Positions 35,893-46,360 of a DNA stretch of 64,000 nt are shown in pieces; positions within the stretch are counted from its first letter, which is position 1, and every line of letters starts with the position of its first letter. Source of the stretch: an uncultured Bacteroidales bacterium (GTDB lineage: Bacteria > Bacteroidota > Bacteroidia > Bacteroidales > P3). Under the pieces are notes generated by a model. That model ran no database searches. It had not been told where the DNA came from and saw nothing but the letters and a program-made list of their open reading frames with translations. The stretch covers positions 62,001 to 126,000 of the forward strand of contig ONFR01000002.1 in NCBI GenBank assembly GCA_900317125.1. The letters run 5' to 3'. The position numbers and the translations under genes are program-made.

Positions 35893-35932
35893 AAAAAAGA
35901 GAAGAGGGAGCCTGTGGGAGGCACCCTCTTCG
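35893..35932 (-). terminator. Terminator of the 2,172-aa T9SS protein gene
   Basis: On the minus strand GAAGAGGG(T)GCCT pairs with AGGC(T)CCCTCTTC around a short loop, followed by TCTTTTTT. It lies about 40 bp past the stop at 35971. Confidence 0.8.
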
Positions 35933-35970
35933 TTATTGTATGCTATTCAGCAGTTGGTCTGAAAGCAGTG

Positions 35971-38900
35971 TTAGCGGCGGACAACCACACGACGAGCGGT
36001 CTCGTTGCCGACCTGGACCAGATAGACACCCGAGGCGGGCATGGCAATGGTCTCTTCGATGTCGGAACCGGTGCGCTGGGCAACCAGACGGCCTACGAGG
36101 TCGTAGACACGGATGGTCTGCTGTGAGGCACCACGGACGATGATGTTGTTGTTCGTGCTGAAGATGGTGATGTTGGAGGCGTTCACGTCGTCAATGCCAA
36201 CGGCTTGCTCGAAGATGGCGGTGATTTCGGTTGCCGACTCGGTGAGCATAAGGATGATGGCGGCATCGGTGCTGAACACGTTGCCGTTTTCGGACCAGCC
36301 GACGAAGCGGAATCCATCGTTAGCAACGGCTTGAAGCGTGACATTATCGCCAATGAGGCCGAGGTAGATGTCGGTCTGAACATCGTTGATGAGGACGTGA
36401 CCAGCGTAGGAGTTGAAGTTGACAGTGAGCGTGGCGGGCTGAGGAGCAGGCTCGAAGACTGCATAGAGCTCGACGTCGGCAGTGTCCATAGTGAAGGAGT
36501 AGGTGGGTATATTGGAGATGATGGCCCAGTCGGAGCTGGAAGTACCTTCATAAGCCCAGCCAACGAAGACATAGCCATCGTTGGGAGTGGCGGTGAGGGT
36601 GACGGTGGAGTTCTCGTAGTAGAGGCCTTCACCATCGACGGTACCCATGTTGACATCGGGTGCTACGTGGACAGTCACATTGTGCTGCGGGATGGCCTGG
36701 AAGGTGGCAGTGTAGGATGCGTTGCCAGTAACAAGGACGGTACGGACAGGATCGGTGTTGCCATCGTTCCACTCAACGAAGGTGCAGTAGGCTGCAGGCG
36801 TAGCGGTGATGGTGGCCGTAGTGTTGTAGGCATAGTTGCCGGTACCGGTGACGATGCCAAGGGTGTTGTCGTTGGCATAGACATTGATGGTGTACATGTT
36901 GGCAACATAGTTGGGAGTGATGGTCATCTCGACACCAGCCATGAAGGCGGGAATAACATACTCGAGCGGGTTGTTGTTGATGGAGTCGAGCAGGGTGCCG
37001 ATGCCGATGTACCAGTTGGCAAAGTGATAACCGGTGTTGGCAACAGCCTGAGCATTGATGGTGTCGCCTACATGGTAGATGTATACACCGGGAACAGGAG
37101 TGATGGTGCCCATGGCGGTGTCGGCGTTGGCGAAGATGATGGTGACAGAGTCGTAGTCGAACTCAGCAGTGTAGGTGGCATTGCCGGAGACCACGATGGT
37201 GCGGACAGCATGGGTGTCGCCATCGTTCCACTGTACGAAGTGGCGATGAGAGGCAGCCAGTGCGGTGATGGTCAGTGTGTCGCCAGGATTGTAAGCATAG
37301 GTGCCGGGAGTCGGGATGGTGGTACCCATCGTGACATCGGAGACACCGATGGTGATATCGTAGGTGGAGACGGGTGCAAGTGTGAGGCTGTCGATACCTA
37401 CGCAGTAGCCATAATCGTCGGCAAAGTTGAAAGCAATCTGTGTGGTGCTGGAGGGTGAGGGAATGACCAGCGAGACAGGAGTCCAGCTGCCGACATTGTA
37501 ATCGTAGACACCAAGGATGTTCCAAGCGGAGTCGGCAGAATTGCGGTAGGAAACAGTGAGTTCGTTCTGGTCGCCACTCCATACGGGGTTGATGTAAACG
37601 AAGCTGAGGACTGCGCTCTCATAACCCGAGATGTCGAATATGGGAGAGAGGAGGATGTCCGAACCCGAGCCAGTGCCGTTAGCAAAGGCGGAGGTGCCGC
37701 TATAGGCAGCGTGTCCACCTGCGCCGCTGGTGCCGATAAACCATTTTTCGCCAGTGTTCTGCCAGCAGTTGAGGGTGGCAGAATTGGCATCGAATGTCTC
37801 GTAATAGGGGTTGGCAGCGGTAACTGCGATGGCATCGCAAGCGGTGGTGAAGGTGGCAGGAGTGCTCCAGTTGCTCTGGTCGGTGGCGCTGCAGACCGTC
37901 ATGACATCAACTGTGTAGGCGGTGTTGGCGTAGAGACCGGTGAGGGTTGTGGAGGTGCCGGTGACAGTGACAAAATAAGTGGAGAGCGAGTCGATGGCAT
38001 AACGGACTCTGTAGCTGGTCTGGGTGCTGTCGGCAGGTGTCCAGGAGACGGTGGCCGTGTGGGCGGTGATGTTGCTTACGGTCACGTTGTAAGGTTCAGC
38101 ACAAGCTGCCTGAGGCAGGACATGCAGGCTGTAGTCGTGAGCCACAGCGTATGAACTGGTGAAGCAGGGATTGGCGTTGGCAGCGGCTTCGATGGAGCCG
38201 GTGTAGCTGTCGAAATAGCTGTCGGCGCCGGCAATACGCATGCGATAGACACCGGTGTCCTGTGTGCTGGGAATGACGAAGCCGGCATTGAGGACAGTGG
38301 GATTGGCGCTGGGAGCAGTGCCAACATAGACAACCTCGTCGCCGTCGAAGGAGAGGCTATTGTCCCAGTCGACCCAAACGATGGTGCCGTAGGTGTAGCC
38401 GGTGGCATAGGTGATGTTGAGGTTGAGCATGCTGCCAGCATTGGCGGCACCGACCATGTCGTAGTAGTTGCCATAATAGGGAGCGCTGGTGGGACGCTGG
38501 CTGTTGTTGACAACTTCAGTACCGGTACCGAAGGTGACATTGGTGATGCCTTGGTTGTCGCAAGAGGTGGGGTTGGGCTGGCAGTAGCCAGTGTAGAAGG
38601 TGGCATTCTGGCTCCAGTTGCTCTGGTCGGAGACACTGCACACGGCCTTGACGGCGACGTTGTACTGAGTCTCGGGCTGGAGGCCGTAGATGGTGGTGGT
38701 GTTGCCAATGACGTTGAAGTTGGTGTAGGCAACCGTATCGGCTACAGTGTAGCGCACTTCGAAGTTGGTTTGGGTGCTGTCGGCGTCCCAGGTGATGGTG
38801 GCGCTGGTGGGAGTGACACTTACGACAGAGACGTTGTAAGGATCGGCGCAGGAAGCGGAGGGCAGCACATGCAGCGAGTAGTCATGAGCCACAGACCATG

Positions 38901-41900
38901 AAGAGGTGAAGCAGGGATCAGCGCCAGCAGCGGCTTCGATGGAGCCAATGTAGTTGTCGAAATAGCTGTCAGCACCTGCAATACGCATGCGGTAGACACC
39001 AGTAGGCTGAGAGGAGGGAATCATGAAACCGGCATAGAAGACCGTGGGGTTGGTACTGGGAGCATTACCAACAAAGACAACCTCGTTGCTGTCGAAGGTG
39101 CGGCTGTTGTTCCAGTCGACCCAGACGATGGTACCGTAGGTGTAGCCGGTGGAATAGGTGATGTTCAGGTTAACAGTGTTGCCAGCAGGCACGGCACCGA
39201 CCATGTCGTGATAGTCGCCATAGAAGGGTGCGCTGGTGGGATACTGGCTGTTGTTGACAATCTCGTCGCCAAAGCCGAAGGTGACATTGGTGATACCCTG
39301 GCCGTCGCAAGAAGTGGGGTTGGGCTCGCAGTAGCTGACAGGAGCAGCGACCACCAAGCTGTCGATAGCGATGCAGTAGCCATAAGCGTTATAGGCATCG
39401 AAGGCAATCTGCAGGGTGCTGGAGACGGTGGGGATGGTCAGCGAGACAGGTGTCCAATCAGTGACATCGGTATTGTAGGTGGCAAGGGTGTCCCAAGCTG
39501 CGGTGTCGCTGTTGCGGTAAAGGACTGTGAGCACATTCTGGTCACCAGACCACTGGGGGTTGATATAGACGAAGTCGAGGGTGGCGTAGTCGGAACCGGT
39601 GAGGTCGAGAACGGGAGCATAAAGGGTGCCATAGCCATTGCCGCTACGACCATTGATGAAGTAGGCATCGCCGCTGTAAGCGTTGTAAGAACCGCTGTTC
39701 GAGTGGCTGTTGACAATCCAAGAGGGACCGCCGTCTCTGGATTCATTATTCCAGCATTCGAGCGTGGCAGAGGTGGTGTCGAAGGTCTCGTAGAAAGGAT
39801 TGTTGGCGTCGACAACGATGGAAGAGCATAAGGAGCTGGGGGTGGTGAAGGTGACGGGAGCGCTGTATTCACTGGTCACAGCATTCACAGTGTCGCAGAA
39901 AGAGAGCACAGATACAGCGTATGCAGTGTTGGGGGTAAGACCTGTAATTGAGAAGAAAGTGTCGACAGTTGAGAAGTAGTAGGACTGAGTGGGATCAACT
40001 ATTTGTACGCCGAAGTATGGCAGGCTGGTCTCGTCAGGTGTCCAGGAAACAACAACACTGGTGTCGGTCAAATCGCTCACGGTCACGTTGGTGGGAGTGA
40101 GGCAAGGATTGTCGAGAACAACAGTGATGCTGAGGTTGTCGATGGCCACGGGAGGCTGAGCTCCGCCGCTGGCATCGTTGACCCAAATGAATACAAGATT
40201 GTATATGGAAGTGCTGTCGAAGGTGACAGTGTCCATCTGCGTCATCCAGTTGGAGCTGCTGAGGTTGAGCTTGGAACCGCCATCAAGGGGAATCCAGCCT
40301 TCGGGGTTGGTGCTGCGGAAACTATAAGGTACAGCACCATTCGGGCTTACGCCTCCGGCGAAATCATTATTAACGGGAACAAGGAAAGCACGCAGATAAT
40401 CGTAGTTGCTTTCACCGGTTGCCTTCCAGTCGAAAGAGAAAGCTACATTGCCTGACAGGAAGGAGAAAGTCTTGACGGCATAAGACCATTGAGTACCCGA
40501 CACGGTGTAAGCGTTCGAGACGCCACCGTCGTTGGAAATATACAATGATTTGGTGCCGCCGTTGTTGATGGCTTCACCTACAACCCACTTGTTGGTATTG
40601 TCGTTGGCGAGCAACCAGGTGGAGGGACTTTCGAATCCCTCGCTGTAAGGCATGTGGGTGAGGATAGGAGTGGGAATCATGATAGTGGCAAATGAGGCGG
40701 GCAGGCTCCATTCGCTCTGGTCGGTGGGACTGCAAATGGCTTTGACCTTCACCGTATAAGTGGTGGCCTGCGACAGACCTGTCAAGGTGGCGCTGGTGCC
40801 GATGACGGTGTCGTAAGTAATCACGTTGAGGCTATTTCCTACAGCAGAGTAGGCAACCACGAAGTTGATGTTGGAGGGGTCGGCAGGTGTCCACGAAACG
40901 GTGGCTGAAGAAATGGAGGGATTGCTTACAACAACATTGGTGGGACGGAAACAGGTGGGAGTGGTGACCAACTGGACATCGTCGATGTAGATGTAGTTGG
41001 AGGCAGAACCGCCATCGGTGTCAACCACAGGAGCGTAGAAAGCGATATATTTGCCCGTGCCAGTGTAATTGGCAAAGTCAATCTCGTTGAACTGAATCGT
41101 GGAAGCGGGCAACGCGGTCATGTCGACCAGCTGAACCATCTCGAAAGTGGTGATGTCCGTGGGGTCGGTCATGACGCCGACCTGAATCAGCGAGCGGTAA
41201 GTGGCAGAGGTAGAGGTGTAACGTTTGGAGTTGAAACGGAGGGTGAGCCCGGTAACATCGAGGGACGAGCTCAGTTCAGGCAGCGCAGCATAGCAATAAT
41301 ATGAATTGCCAGTGGCTGAACTGGGTTTATAGCTATAGAAATAGAGACCTCTCGTGCCGTTGATGGCAGCGGTGGAGTAAGGGTAAGGATAAGCCGTAGA
41401 GCTGTTGGTGCCCTTAGTCCAGCAGGGGCTGATGGGGTTGGACGAGCCAGTGCCGTAAGCCTCGAAATCCTCCGTGTAGGGCAGGTCGAGGGCAGTCAAA
41501 GCGGAGCACAGGGTTCTGAAAGTGGTGGACCTCTCCGAGCTGGTGTCACCAACGCCGCAGATAGCACGTACGCTGACGGTATATTCAGTGTTCGGGACAA
41601 GCAGCATCAGGTTGGCCACAGTGTCGGTCAGCGTGATGGTGGTCATGCCCATGATGCCGGGATTGATCGTGCCAATCCATTCGGTCTCGTTGCCTGAAGG
41701 GGTAAAGGAGACAGTGGCGGTAGTCGTGGTGATATTGCCGACAGTGATGGCAGCAGGACGGGCACAAGTGATAACAGGTCTTGTAAAGGTATAATAGGTG
41801 CTGGGGGCAGGCCATGAGCCCGAAGGCCACGTTACGGTAGAACCCGAAGTGAAGTGGGTGGCAATGTTGTCGGAGTCAATAATCCAACCGTCCTGCGAGT

Positions 41901-42489
41901 CTACACACAGACCCTTCTGGTTCGTGGTGGCAGGCGCATTGTTGGGAGCGGTGGAAGCCATGATCACTTCGATTTTGCCGGAAGGATACATGTGGACCTG
42001 CCAATTGTACTTCTGGCTACGAGTGGCCGAAGTGAAGGTGCCAAGGCAGAACTCCACAGCCAGGATGCTGTCGTTGTTCGCGTCGACCGTGTTCTCGGCA
42101 TACACATAGTGAATCGTGTCGAGGAAATAGCCGTCGCAACCCAGAAAATTAATCTTGGGATTGTTCGAGTTGGCGTTGGTGTTGAAAGGCGTAGAGTAGG
42201 CACCCGTGCCGGTCACCGTGGAACCCAGACGGAGGTTACCGTCGGAATTCACGGAGAACTGGGTGTACACATCCTCGCCAAAGGGGAAGGTGAACCCAAT
42301 GTTCTGCAACGAGGATGCACGGCCGTCGGCGTTGCCGGTACCCAGCAGGTTAGTGCTGTCGGTAATGGTAACCCACTTGGTAGCATCCACACCCGTGGCG
42401 TACGTGTAGTCCGCCAGCGATTGCGCATTCGCAGCCCATCCGACACATAGTGCCGCAACGAGCGTCAGAGAACGTAAAAATGCTTTCAT
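35971..42489 (-). CDS. Giant multidomain secreted protein with Fn3, GEVED and InlB-like repeats and a T9SS type A sorting domain
   Basis: This 2,172-aa protein starts with a signal peptide (RSLTLVAALCVGWAANAQ). An N-terminal beta-sandwich (about 25-235) is followed by alternating Fn3 domains (near 245, 520, 795, 1205 and 1435; e.g. TATVSFTPSGNETEW, TVSWTPADPS) and jelly-roll modules (LPYTEDFEAYG, YETFDTTSATLECW). Two GEVED-type domains lie near 1060-1200 and 1310-1430, each with GTIVWVDWNN/DN and MRIAGADSYFD. From about 1710 to 2090 there are divergent InlB-like repeats (GNYAYNTTATITATPAAYCT). The C-terminal tail (about 2096-2172: IRVYDLVGRLVAQ ... GVYLVQVGN) is a type A T9SS sorting domain. 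The protein is therefore exported by T9SS, probably as a surface adhesin or glycan-binding protein. Confidence 0.9.
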   Translation of the reverse strand: MKAFLRSLTLVAALCVGWAANAQSLADYTYATGVDATKWVTITDSTNLLGTGNADGRASSLQNIGFTFPFGEDVYTQFSVNSDGNLRLGSTVTGTGAYSTPFNTNANSNNPKINFLGCDGYFLDTIHYVYAENTVDANNDSILAVEFCLGTFTSATRSQKYNWQVHMYPSGKIEVIMASTAPNNAPATTNQKGLCVDSQDGWIIDSDNIATHFTSGSTVTWPSGSWPAPSTYYTFTRPVITCARPAAITVGNITTTTATVSFTPSGNETEWIGTINPGIMGMTTITLTDTVANLMLLVPNTEYTVSVRAICGVGDTSSERSTTFRTLCSALTALDLPYTEDFEAYGTGSSNPISPCWTKGTNSSTAYPYPYSTAAINGTRGLYFYSYKPSSATGNSYYCYAALPELSSSLDVTGLTLRFNSKRYTSTSATYRSLIQVGVMTDPTDITTFEMVQLVDMTALPASTIQFNEIDFANYTGTGKYIAFYAPVVDTDGGSASNYIYIDDVQLVTTPTCFRPTNVVVSNPSISSATVSWTPADPSNINFVVAYSAVGNSLNVITYDTVIGTSATLTGLSQATTYTVKVKAICSPTDQSEWSLPASFATIMIPTPILTHMPYSEGFESPSTWLLANDNTNKWVVGEAINNGGTKSLYISNDGGVSNAYTVSGTQWSYAVKTFSFLSGNVAFSFDWKATGESNYDYLRAFLVPVNNDFAGGVSPNGAVPYSFRSTNPEGWIPLDGGSKLNLSSSNWMTQMDTVTFDSTSIYNLVFIWVNDASGGAQPPVAIDNLSITVVLDNPCLTPTNVTVSDLTDTSVVVSWTPDETSLPYFGVQIVDPTQSYYFSTVDTFFSITGLTPNTAYAVSVLSFCDTVNAVTSEYSAPVTFTTPSSLCSSIVVDANNPFYETFDTTSATLECWNNESRDGGPSWIVNSHSNSGSYNAYSGDAYFINGRSGNGYGTLYAPVLDLTGSDYATLDFVYINPQWSGDQNVLTVLYRNSDTAAWDTLATYNTDVTDWTPVSLTIPTVSSTLQIAFDAYNAYGYCIAIDSLVVAAPVSYCEPNPTSCDGQGITNVTFGFGDEIVNNSQYPTSAPFYGDYHDMVGAVPAGNTVNLNITYSTGYTYGTIVWVDWNNSRTFDSNEVVFVGNAPSTNPTVFYAGFMIPSSQPTGVYRMRIAGADSYFDNYIGSIEAAAGADPCFTSSWSVAHDYSLHVLPSASCADPYNVSVVSVTPTSATITWDADSTQTNFEVRYTVADTVAYTNFNVIGNTTTIYGLQPETQYNVAVKAVCSVSDQSNWSQNATFYTGYCQPNPTSCDNQGITNVTFGTGTEVVNNSQRPTSAPYYGNYYDMVGAANAGSMLNLNITYATGYTYGTIVWVDWDNSLSFDGDEVVYVGTAPSANPTVLNAGFVIPSTQDTGVYRMRIAGADSYFDSYTGSIEAAANANPCFTSSYAVAHDYSLHVLPQAACAEPYNVTVSNITAHTATVSWTPADSTQTSYRVRYAIDSLSTYFVTVTGTSTTLTGLYANTAYTVDVMTVCSATDQSNWSTPATFTTACDAIAVTAANPYYETFDANSATLNCWQNTGEKWFIGTSGAGGHAAYSGTSAFANGTGSGSDILLSPIFDISGYESAVLSFVYINPVWSGDQNELTVSYRNSADSAWNILGVYDYNVGSWTPVSLVIPSPSSTTQIAFNFADDYGYCVGIDSLTLAPVSTYDITIGVSDVTMGTTIPTPGTYAYNPGDTLTITALAASHRHFVQWNDGDTHAVRTIVVSGNATYTAEFDYDSVTIIFANADTAMGTITPVPGVYIYHVGDTINAQAVANTGYHFANWYIGIGTLLDSINNNPLEYVIPAFMAGVEMTITPNYVANMYTINVYANDNTLGIVTGTGNYAYNTTATITATPAAYCTFVEWNDGNTDPVRTVLVTGNASYTATFQAIPQHNVTVHVAPDVNMGTVDGEGLYYENSTVTLTATPNDGYVFVGWAYEGTSSSDWAIISNIPTYSFTMDTADVELYAVFEPAPQPATLTVNFNSYAGHVLINDVQTDIYLGLIGDNVTLQAVANDGFRFVGWSENGNVFSTDAAIILMLTESATEITAIFEQAVGIDDVNASNITIFSTNNNIIVRGASQQTIRVYDLVGRLVAQRTGSDIEETIAMPASGVYLVQVGNETARRVVVRR

Positions 42490-42645
42490 AAACTTGTGAA
42501 TTTTAATTAATGATTGATTTGAAAATATGATTGTCCAAATAATTTTTCCTTGCTCAGAAACAGGTGCAGCAAGGAATGCATAAACGATTGATAATATTTA
42601 TTATTACGTAAATCGACAAACATAATTGGTGTTCCCTTTGAAGAA

Positions 42646-42690
42646 GCAAAGATACAACTTTTTCCTGACAATGCAATTTTACAGCATGGA
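42646..42690 (-). promoter_or_regulatory. Promoter of the 2,172-aa T9SS protein gene
   Basis: TATCTTTGC at 42654-42646 on the minus strand is a perfect -7 element, giving a leader of about 150 nt to the ATG at 42489. Confidence 0.6.
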
Positions 42691-42707
42691 TTATTATTAA
42701 CATGCTG

Positions 42708-43583
42708 TTAAAAACTGCCATCTGTGCCATGTCGGAAGCGTAATGCACACCAGCCGTCACGTACTTTTTGCTCCATCAACTGGAGTCCGTATTTTTCTGC
42801 TTCCTGCTGTAGTGCAGAGGTATCGCATTCGTAGAACCCGCTCAGCAGCAGCGTCCCACCTTGGGCGAGGACGCAGGCATACGCATCCATGTCGTGAAGG
42901 AGTATGTTGCGGTTGATGTTGGCGATGACAATGTCGAAAGGTGTCTCGTCGGTTGAGCGATGTCGCAGAAGGTCGGCATCGCCGATACGGATGGTGAGGT
43001 ATGTGTTGTTGCGTTGTGCGTTTTCAAGGGCGTTGTTGTATGCCCATTCGTCAATATCTATGGCCTCCACATAGGCAGCTCCACGCATCTTAGCCAGGAT
43101 GGCCAGGACGGCGGTGCCGCAGCCCATGTCGAGTACCCTTTTGCCCTGCATGGGTATTTCGGCGACATAGGAGAGCATCATGTAGGTGGTAGGGTGGTGG
43201 GCGGTGCCGAAGGACATCTTGGGTTCAATCTCGATCTCGTAGTCGGCATCAGCACGGTGGTCGTGGAAAGGGGCGCGCACCCAAACCTGCTTTCCATCTC
43301 CTGCTGTAACAAGCACTGGCTTATGCTGTTTCTCCCATTCCTCGTTCCAATTCTTGTCGGGCATTTCAGCGTGGCTATATTCAATCGTGGCAAAGTCGTG
43401 CAGGCCGTCTACCTGCTGCTGCAGCCATACAATGTCGAATTGGCTTGTCGGGACATAGGCTTTCAGTCCGTCGGAGGTCTCGACAAAACTGTCGTAAGGT
43501 CCTTCGTTGCCGAGAGCATCTACCAGCAGGTCGCGGCATGGGTCGACAGGATTGATGGTGAAAGAGACTTCTGTGTACTTCAT
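42708..43583 (-). CDS. prmA: Ribosomal protein L11 methyltransferase
   Basis: This 291-aa protein starts at ATG 43583 (MKYTEVSFTINPVDPC); the longer frame upstream overlaps truA and is not homologous. The N-terminal part is the PrmA L11-binding domain. The SAM-dependent methyltransferase domain shows the conserved FGTAHHPTT (about 137-145), the glycine-rich loop VLDMGCGTAVLAIL (about 163-176) and the IANINRNIL motif IV (about 225-233). PrmA trimethylates ribosomal protein L11. It is the last gene of the topB-truA-prmA group, with a 13-bp gap from truA. Confidence 0.94.
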   Translation of the reverse strand: MKYTEVSFTINPVDPCRDLLVDALGNEGPYDSFVETSDGLKAYVPTSQFDIVWLQQQVDGLHDFATIEYSHAEMPDKNWNEEWEKQHKPVLVTAGDGKQVWVRAPFHDHRADADYEIEIEPKMSFGTAHHPTTYMMLSYVAEIPMQGKRVLDMGCGTAVLAILAKMRGAAYVEAIDIDEWAYNNALENAQRNNTYLTIRIGDADLLRHRSTDETPFDIVIANINRNILLHDMDAYACVLAQGGTLLLSGFYECDTSALQQEAEKYGLQLMEQKVRDGWCALRFRHGTDGSF

Positions 43584-43596
43584 GATATATAGTGAT

Positions 43597-44361
43597 TTAA
43601 GAATTACATATCTTGTCCCACGGGTATTCCACCTTTGTAAGGAACAGCCCTTGGGGTGGCATCGAGACACCTGCCGAGCAACGGTTCTTGCTCTCGATGA
43701 TATGGCGCAACCCGTCGAGGGAGAGTTTCCCGCGACCCACGTCCAACAGGGTGCCGGTGACGGAGCGAACCATGTTGCGGAGGAAGCGGTTGCTGCGGAT
43801 AGTGAACACCCACTGCTCATCCTCGGTCTCCCATCGGGCATGGGTGAGATGGCAGATGTTGGTCTTCACCTGTGTGTGCAGTTTGGCAAAGCTGGTGAAA
43901 TCATCGTATTCCATCAGTATTTCGGCCGCGCGGTTCATCAAGTCGATATCGGGATGGAAATAGATGCGGCTGTATAGCCCTTGGCAGAAGGGGAGACGGC
44001 GGTCGCTGACGTGGTATTGATAGGTGCGAGCCGTGGCGTCGAAACGGGCGTGGGCGTTGTCCTTGACGGGGAAGATGCTGAATATCGCGATGTCGGCAGG
44101 GAGGAAACTGTTTAGTTTAAAGGTCAGTTGTCCGGTATCGAGGGGAGCGGCCTCGGTGTTGTCGGGATAATCGAAATGGGCGTAAAAGTCGGAGGCATGC
44201 ACACCGGTGTCGGTACGTCCGCACCCCACAATGGCAATCGGATGCCTCAACAGCATGGTGAGAGCCTGCTCCAGTGTCAGCTGCACTGTCGGCAGTTCGG
44301 GCTGGGTCTGCCAGCCGCAATAGTTTGTTCCATTGTAGGCCAGATGTATAAAGTATCTCAT
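43597..44361 (-). CDS. truA: tRNA pseudouridine(38-40) synthase
   Basis: This 254-aa protein starts at ATG 44361 (MRYFIHLAYNGTNYCGWQTQ), a start shared by the family. It overlaps the topB stop by 4 bp (ATGA). The catalytic motif GCGRTDTGVHASDFYAHF carries the active-site Asp near residue 51. The later ATARTYQYHVS and RNMVRSVTGTLLDVGRGKL motifs are also present. TruA modifies uridines 38-40 of the tRNA anticodon stem. Confidence 0.95.
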   Translation of the reverse strand: MRYFIHLAYNGTNYCGWQTQPELPTVQLTLEQALTMLLRHPIAIVGCGRTDTGVHASDFYAHFDYPDNTEAAPLDTGQLTFKLNSFLPADIAIFSIFPVKDNAHARFDATARTYQYHVSDRRLPFCQGLYSRIYFHPDIDLMNRAAEILMEYDDFTSFAKLHTQVKTNICHLTHARWETEDEQWVFTIRSNRFLRNMVRSVTGTLLDVGRGKLSLDGLRHIIESKNRCSAGVSMPPQGLFLTKVEYPWDKICNS

Positions 44362-46289
44362 GACTTTTGTTTGCGTTGTTCCTGGGTGGGTTCGGCGGCA
44401 CTCACGCGTCGGTTGGTGGTGTCCGCTTTCACCTCCTGCACTATCTGCCACACCATCTGCTTCAGTTCCCAAACAAATTGCTTGGGGTCATACTGGTGCG
44501 ATTCTATCTCCCGCAGTTTCTTTTCCCACTGGCCTGTCAGTTCGGCGCTTTTTAGCAGATCCTCGTGGATAATGCCGATGAGGTCTATTCCTGTCGGGGT
44601 GGCAATCAACGATTTGCGTTCTTTTCTGATATAATTGCGCTTGAAGAGGGTCTCTATAATGGCTGCCCGTGTCGAGGGGCGTCCGATGCCGTTCTCTTTC
44701 AAGGCATCGCGCAGTTCTTCGTCCGTCACCGACTTGCCGGCGGTCTCCATGGCACGCAGCAGGGTCGCTTCGGTGTAAGGCTTGGGTGGCTGGGTCCATT
44801 TTTCGGTGAGGGTAGGCGTGTGCGGTCCCCTTTCCCCTTTCTGGAAATCGGGCAGCATCTTCTCCTCGTCGCCTTTCTTGTCTTCATCCTCCTGGGCAGT
44901 GTCTCGTGTGGTCCGTCCCCAGGCAAACACATCGCGCCATCCCTGTTCAAGTATCTGCTTTCCTGTGGCTTTGAACTCTATTTTCGACTTCTTGGTTTTT
45001 CCTCCTGTATCAACTGTTTCGGTGTCCACCTTTCCCGTAACGGTGGTAGTGCTGAACTTGCAGTCGGGATAGAAAACGGCGATGAACCTGCGTGCGATGA
45101 GGTCGAAGACCTTCTTCTCGTTGAGGGTCATGTCGCCGTTGGCGGGATTGACCCCTGTGGGAATAATGGCGTGGTGGTCAGTCACCTTTGATGAGTCGAA
45201 TACCTTTTTGCTCTTTTTCAGCTTTGTACCCATCAGGGGTTGGATGAGCGGAGTGTAAGGTACCAGCCCTTGCAGTATAGAGGGGCATTTGGGATAGATG
45301 TCATCGCTCAGGAAGGTGGTGTCGACACGAGGATAGGTGGTGAACTTCTTCTCGTAAAGACTTTGGATATAGCGTAGTGTCTCGTCGGCCGAAAAGGAGA
45401 ATCTCTTATTGCACTCCACCTGCAGACTGGTGAGGTCGAACAGGCGTGGAGGAGCCTCGCTGCCAGCCTTCTTGGCCACCGAAGTTACCTCGAACTCGCG
45501 GTCCTTTATCATCTCAAACGCCCTGCGTCCTTCCTCTTCGCTGGTGATACGACCTTTAGTGCCTTTAGCGCCTTCGTCGTCCTCGTTTTCCGACTGCTTC
45601 AGGGTGAAGAGGGTGTCGCGATAGATGGTGGACAGCACCCAGTACTGTTCGGGTTTGAAATGCTGTATTTCCAGTTGACGGTTCACAATCATGGCCAGCG
45701 TTGGGGTCTGGACTCTTCCTATCGAAAGCACTTGCCGTTGTGCCTGCCGGTATTTCAGGGTGTACAGTCGTGTGGCGTTCATGCCCAGCAGCCAGTCGCC
45801 TATGGCGCGGCAGAGTCCTGCCTCGTAAAGTGACTGGTAGTCGTCCTGCGGCTTCAGATTGGCAAATCCTTCGCGGATGGCTTCGTCTGTCATCGACGAG
45901 ATCCACAGCCTTTTCACTGGGCAATGGGCCTTGGCCTTCTGCATCACCCAACGCTGTATCAGTTCACCCTCCTGGCCGGCATCGCCGCAGTTCACTATGC
46001 CGTCGGCGGCTTGCATCAGTCGTTGGATGGTATTGAATTGCTTGGCGTAGCCCTCGTTGTCGATGAGCTTGATGCCGAAACGTTCGGGAATCATGGGCAG
46101 GGTGTCCAGGCTCCACGACTTCCACCATGGTGAATAGTCGTTGGGCTCTTTCAGGGTGCAGAGGTGGCCGTAGGTCCACGTCACCTGGTACCCGTTCCCT
46201 TCCATGTAGCCGTCATGGCTCGTTGTAGCCCCCAAAATGCGGGCTATGTCGCGGGCCACAGATGGTTTCTCGGCAATACAGACTATCAT
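44358..46289 (-). CDS. topB: DNA topoisomerase III
   Basis: This 643-aa type IA topoisomerase has the Toprim domain at the start (IVCIAEKPSVARDIARILGA, with the GDAGQEGELIQRWV acidic cluster near 100-115). The RRLWISSMTDEAI-like region (VKRLWISSMTDEAIREGF) and SIGRVQTPTLAMIV follow. The active-site tyrosine is in TTYPRVDTTFL (near residue 318). RPSTRAAIIETLFKRNYI is near the C-terminal core. No zinc-finger tail is seen. The enzyme relaxes or decatenates single-stranded regions and works with RecQ helicases, one of which (a fusion) is encoded 15 kb away. It overlaps truA and lies 71 bp after sppA. Confidence 0.95.
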   Translation of the reverse strand: MIVCIAEKPSVARDIARILGATTSHDGYMEGNGYQVTWTYGHLCTLKEPNDYSPWWKSWSLDTLPMIPERFGIKLIDNEGYAKQFNTIQRLMQAADGIVNCGDAGQEGELIQRWVMQKAKAHCPVKRLWISSMTDEAIREGFANLKPQDDYQSLYEAGLCRAIGDWLLGMNATRLYTLKYRQAQRQVLSIGRVQTPTLAMIVNRQLEIQHFKPEQYWVLSTIYRDTLFTLKQSENEDDEGAKGTKGRITSEEEGRRAFEMIKDREFEVTSVAKKAGSEAPPRLFDLTSLQVECNKRFSFSADETLRYIQSLYEKKFTTYPRVDTTFLSDDIYPKCPSILQGLVPYTPLIQPLMGTKLKKSKKVFDSSKVTDHHAIIPTGVNPANGDMTLNEKKVFDLIARRFIAVFYPDCKFSTTTVTGKVDTETVDTGGKTKKSKIEFKATGKQILEQGWRDVFAWGRTTRDTAQEDEDKKGDEEKMLPDFQKGERGPHTPTLTEKWTQPPKPYTEATLLRAMETAGKSVTDEELRDALKENGIGRPSTRAAIIETLFKRNYIRKERKSLIATPTGIDLIGIIHEDLLKSAELTGQWEKKLREIESHQYDPKQFVWELKQMVWQIVQEVKADTTNRRVSAAEPTQEQRKQKS

Positions 46290-46360
46290 ACTACGAACAA
46301 TGTGTTTTCAACAGGGCTAACGGTCGAAAATGTCCATCCGACTTTGTTTCCGGCGACTGG

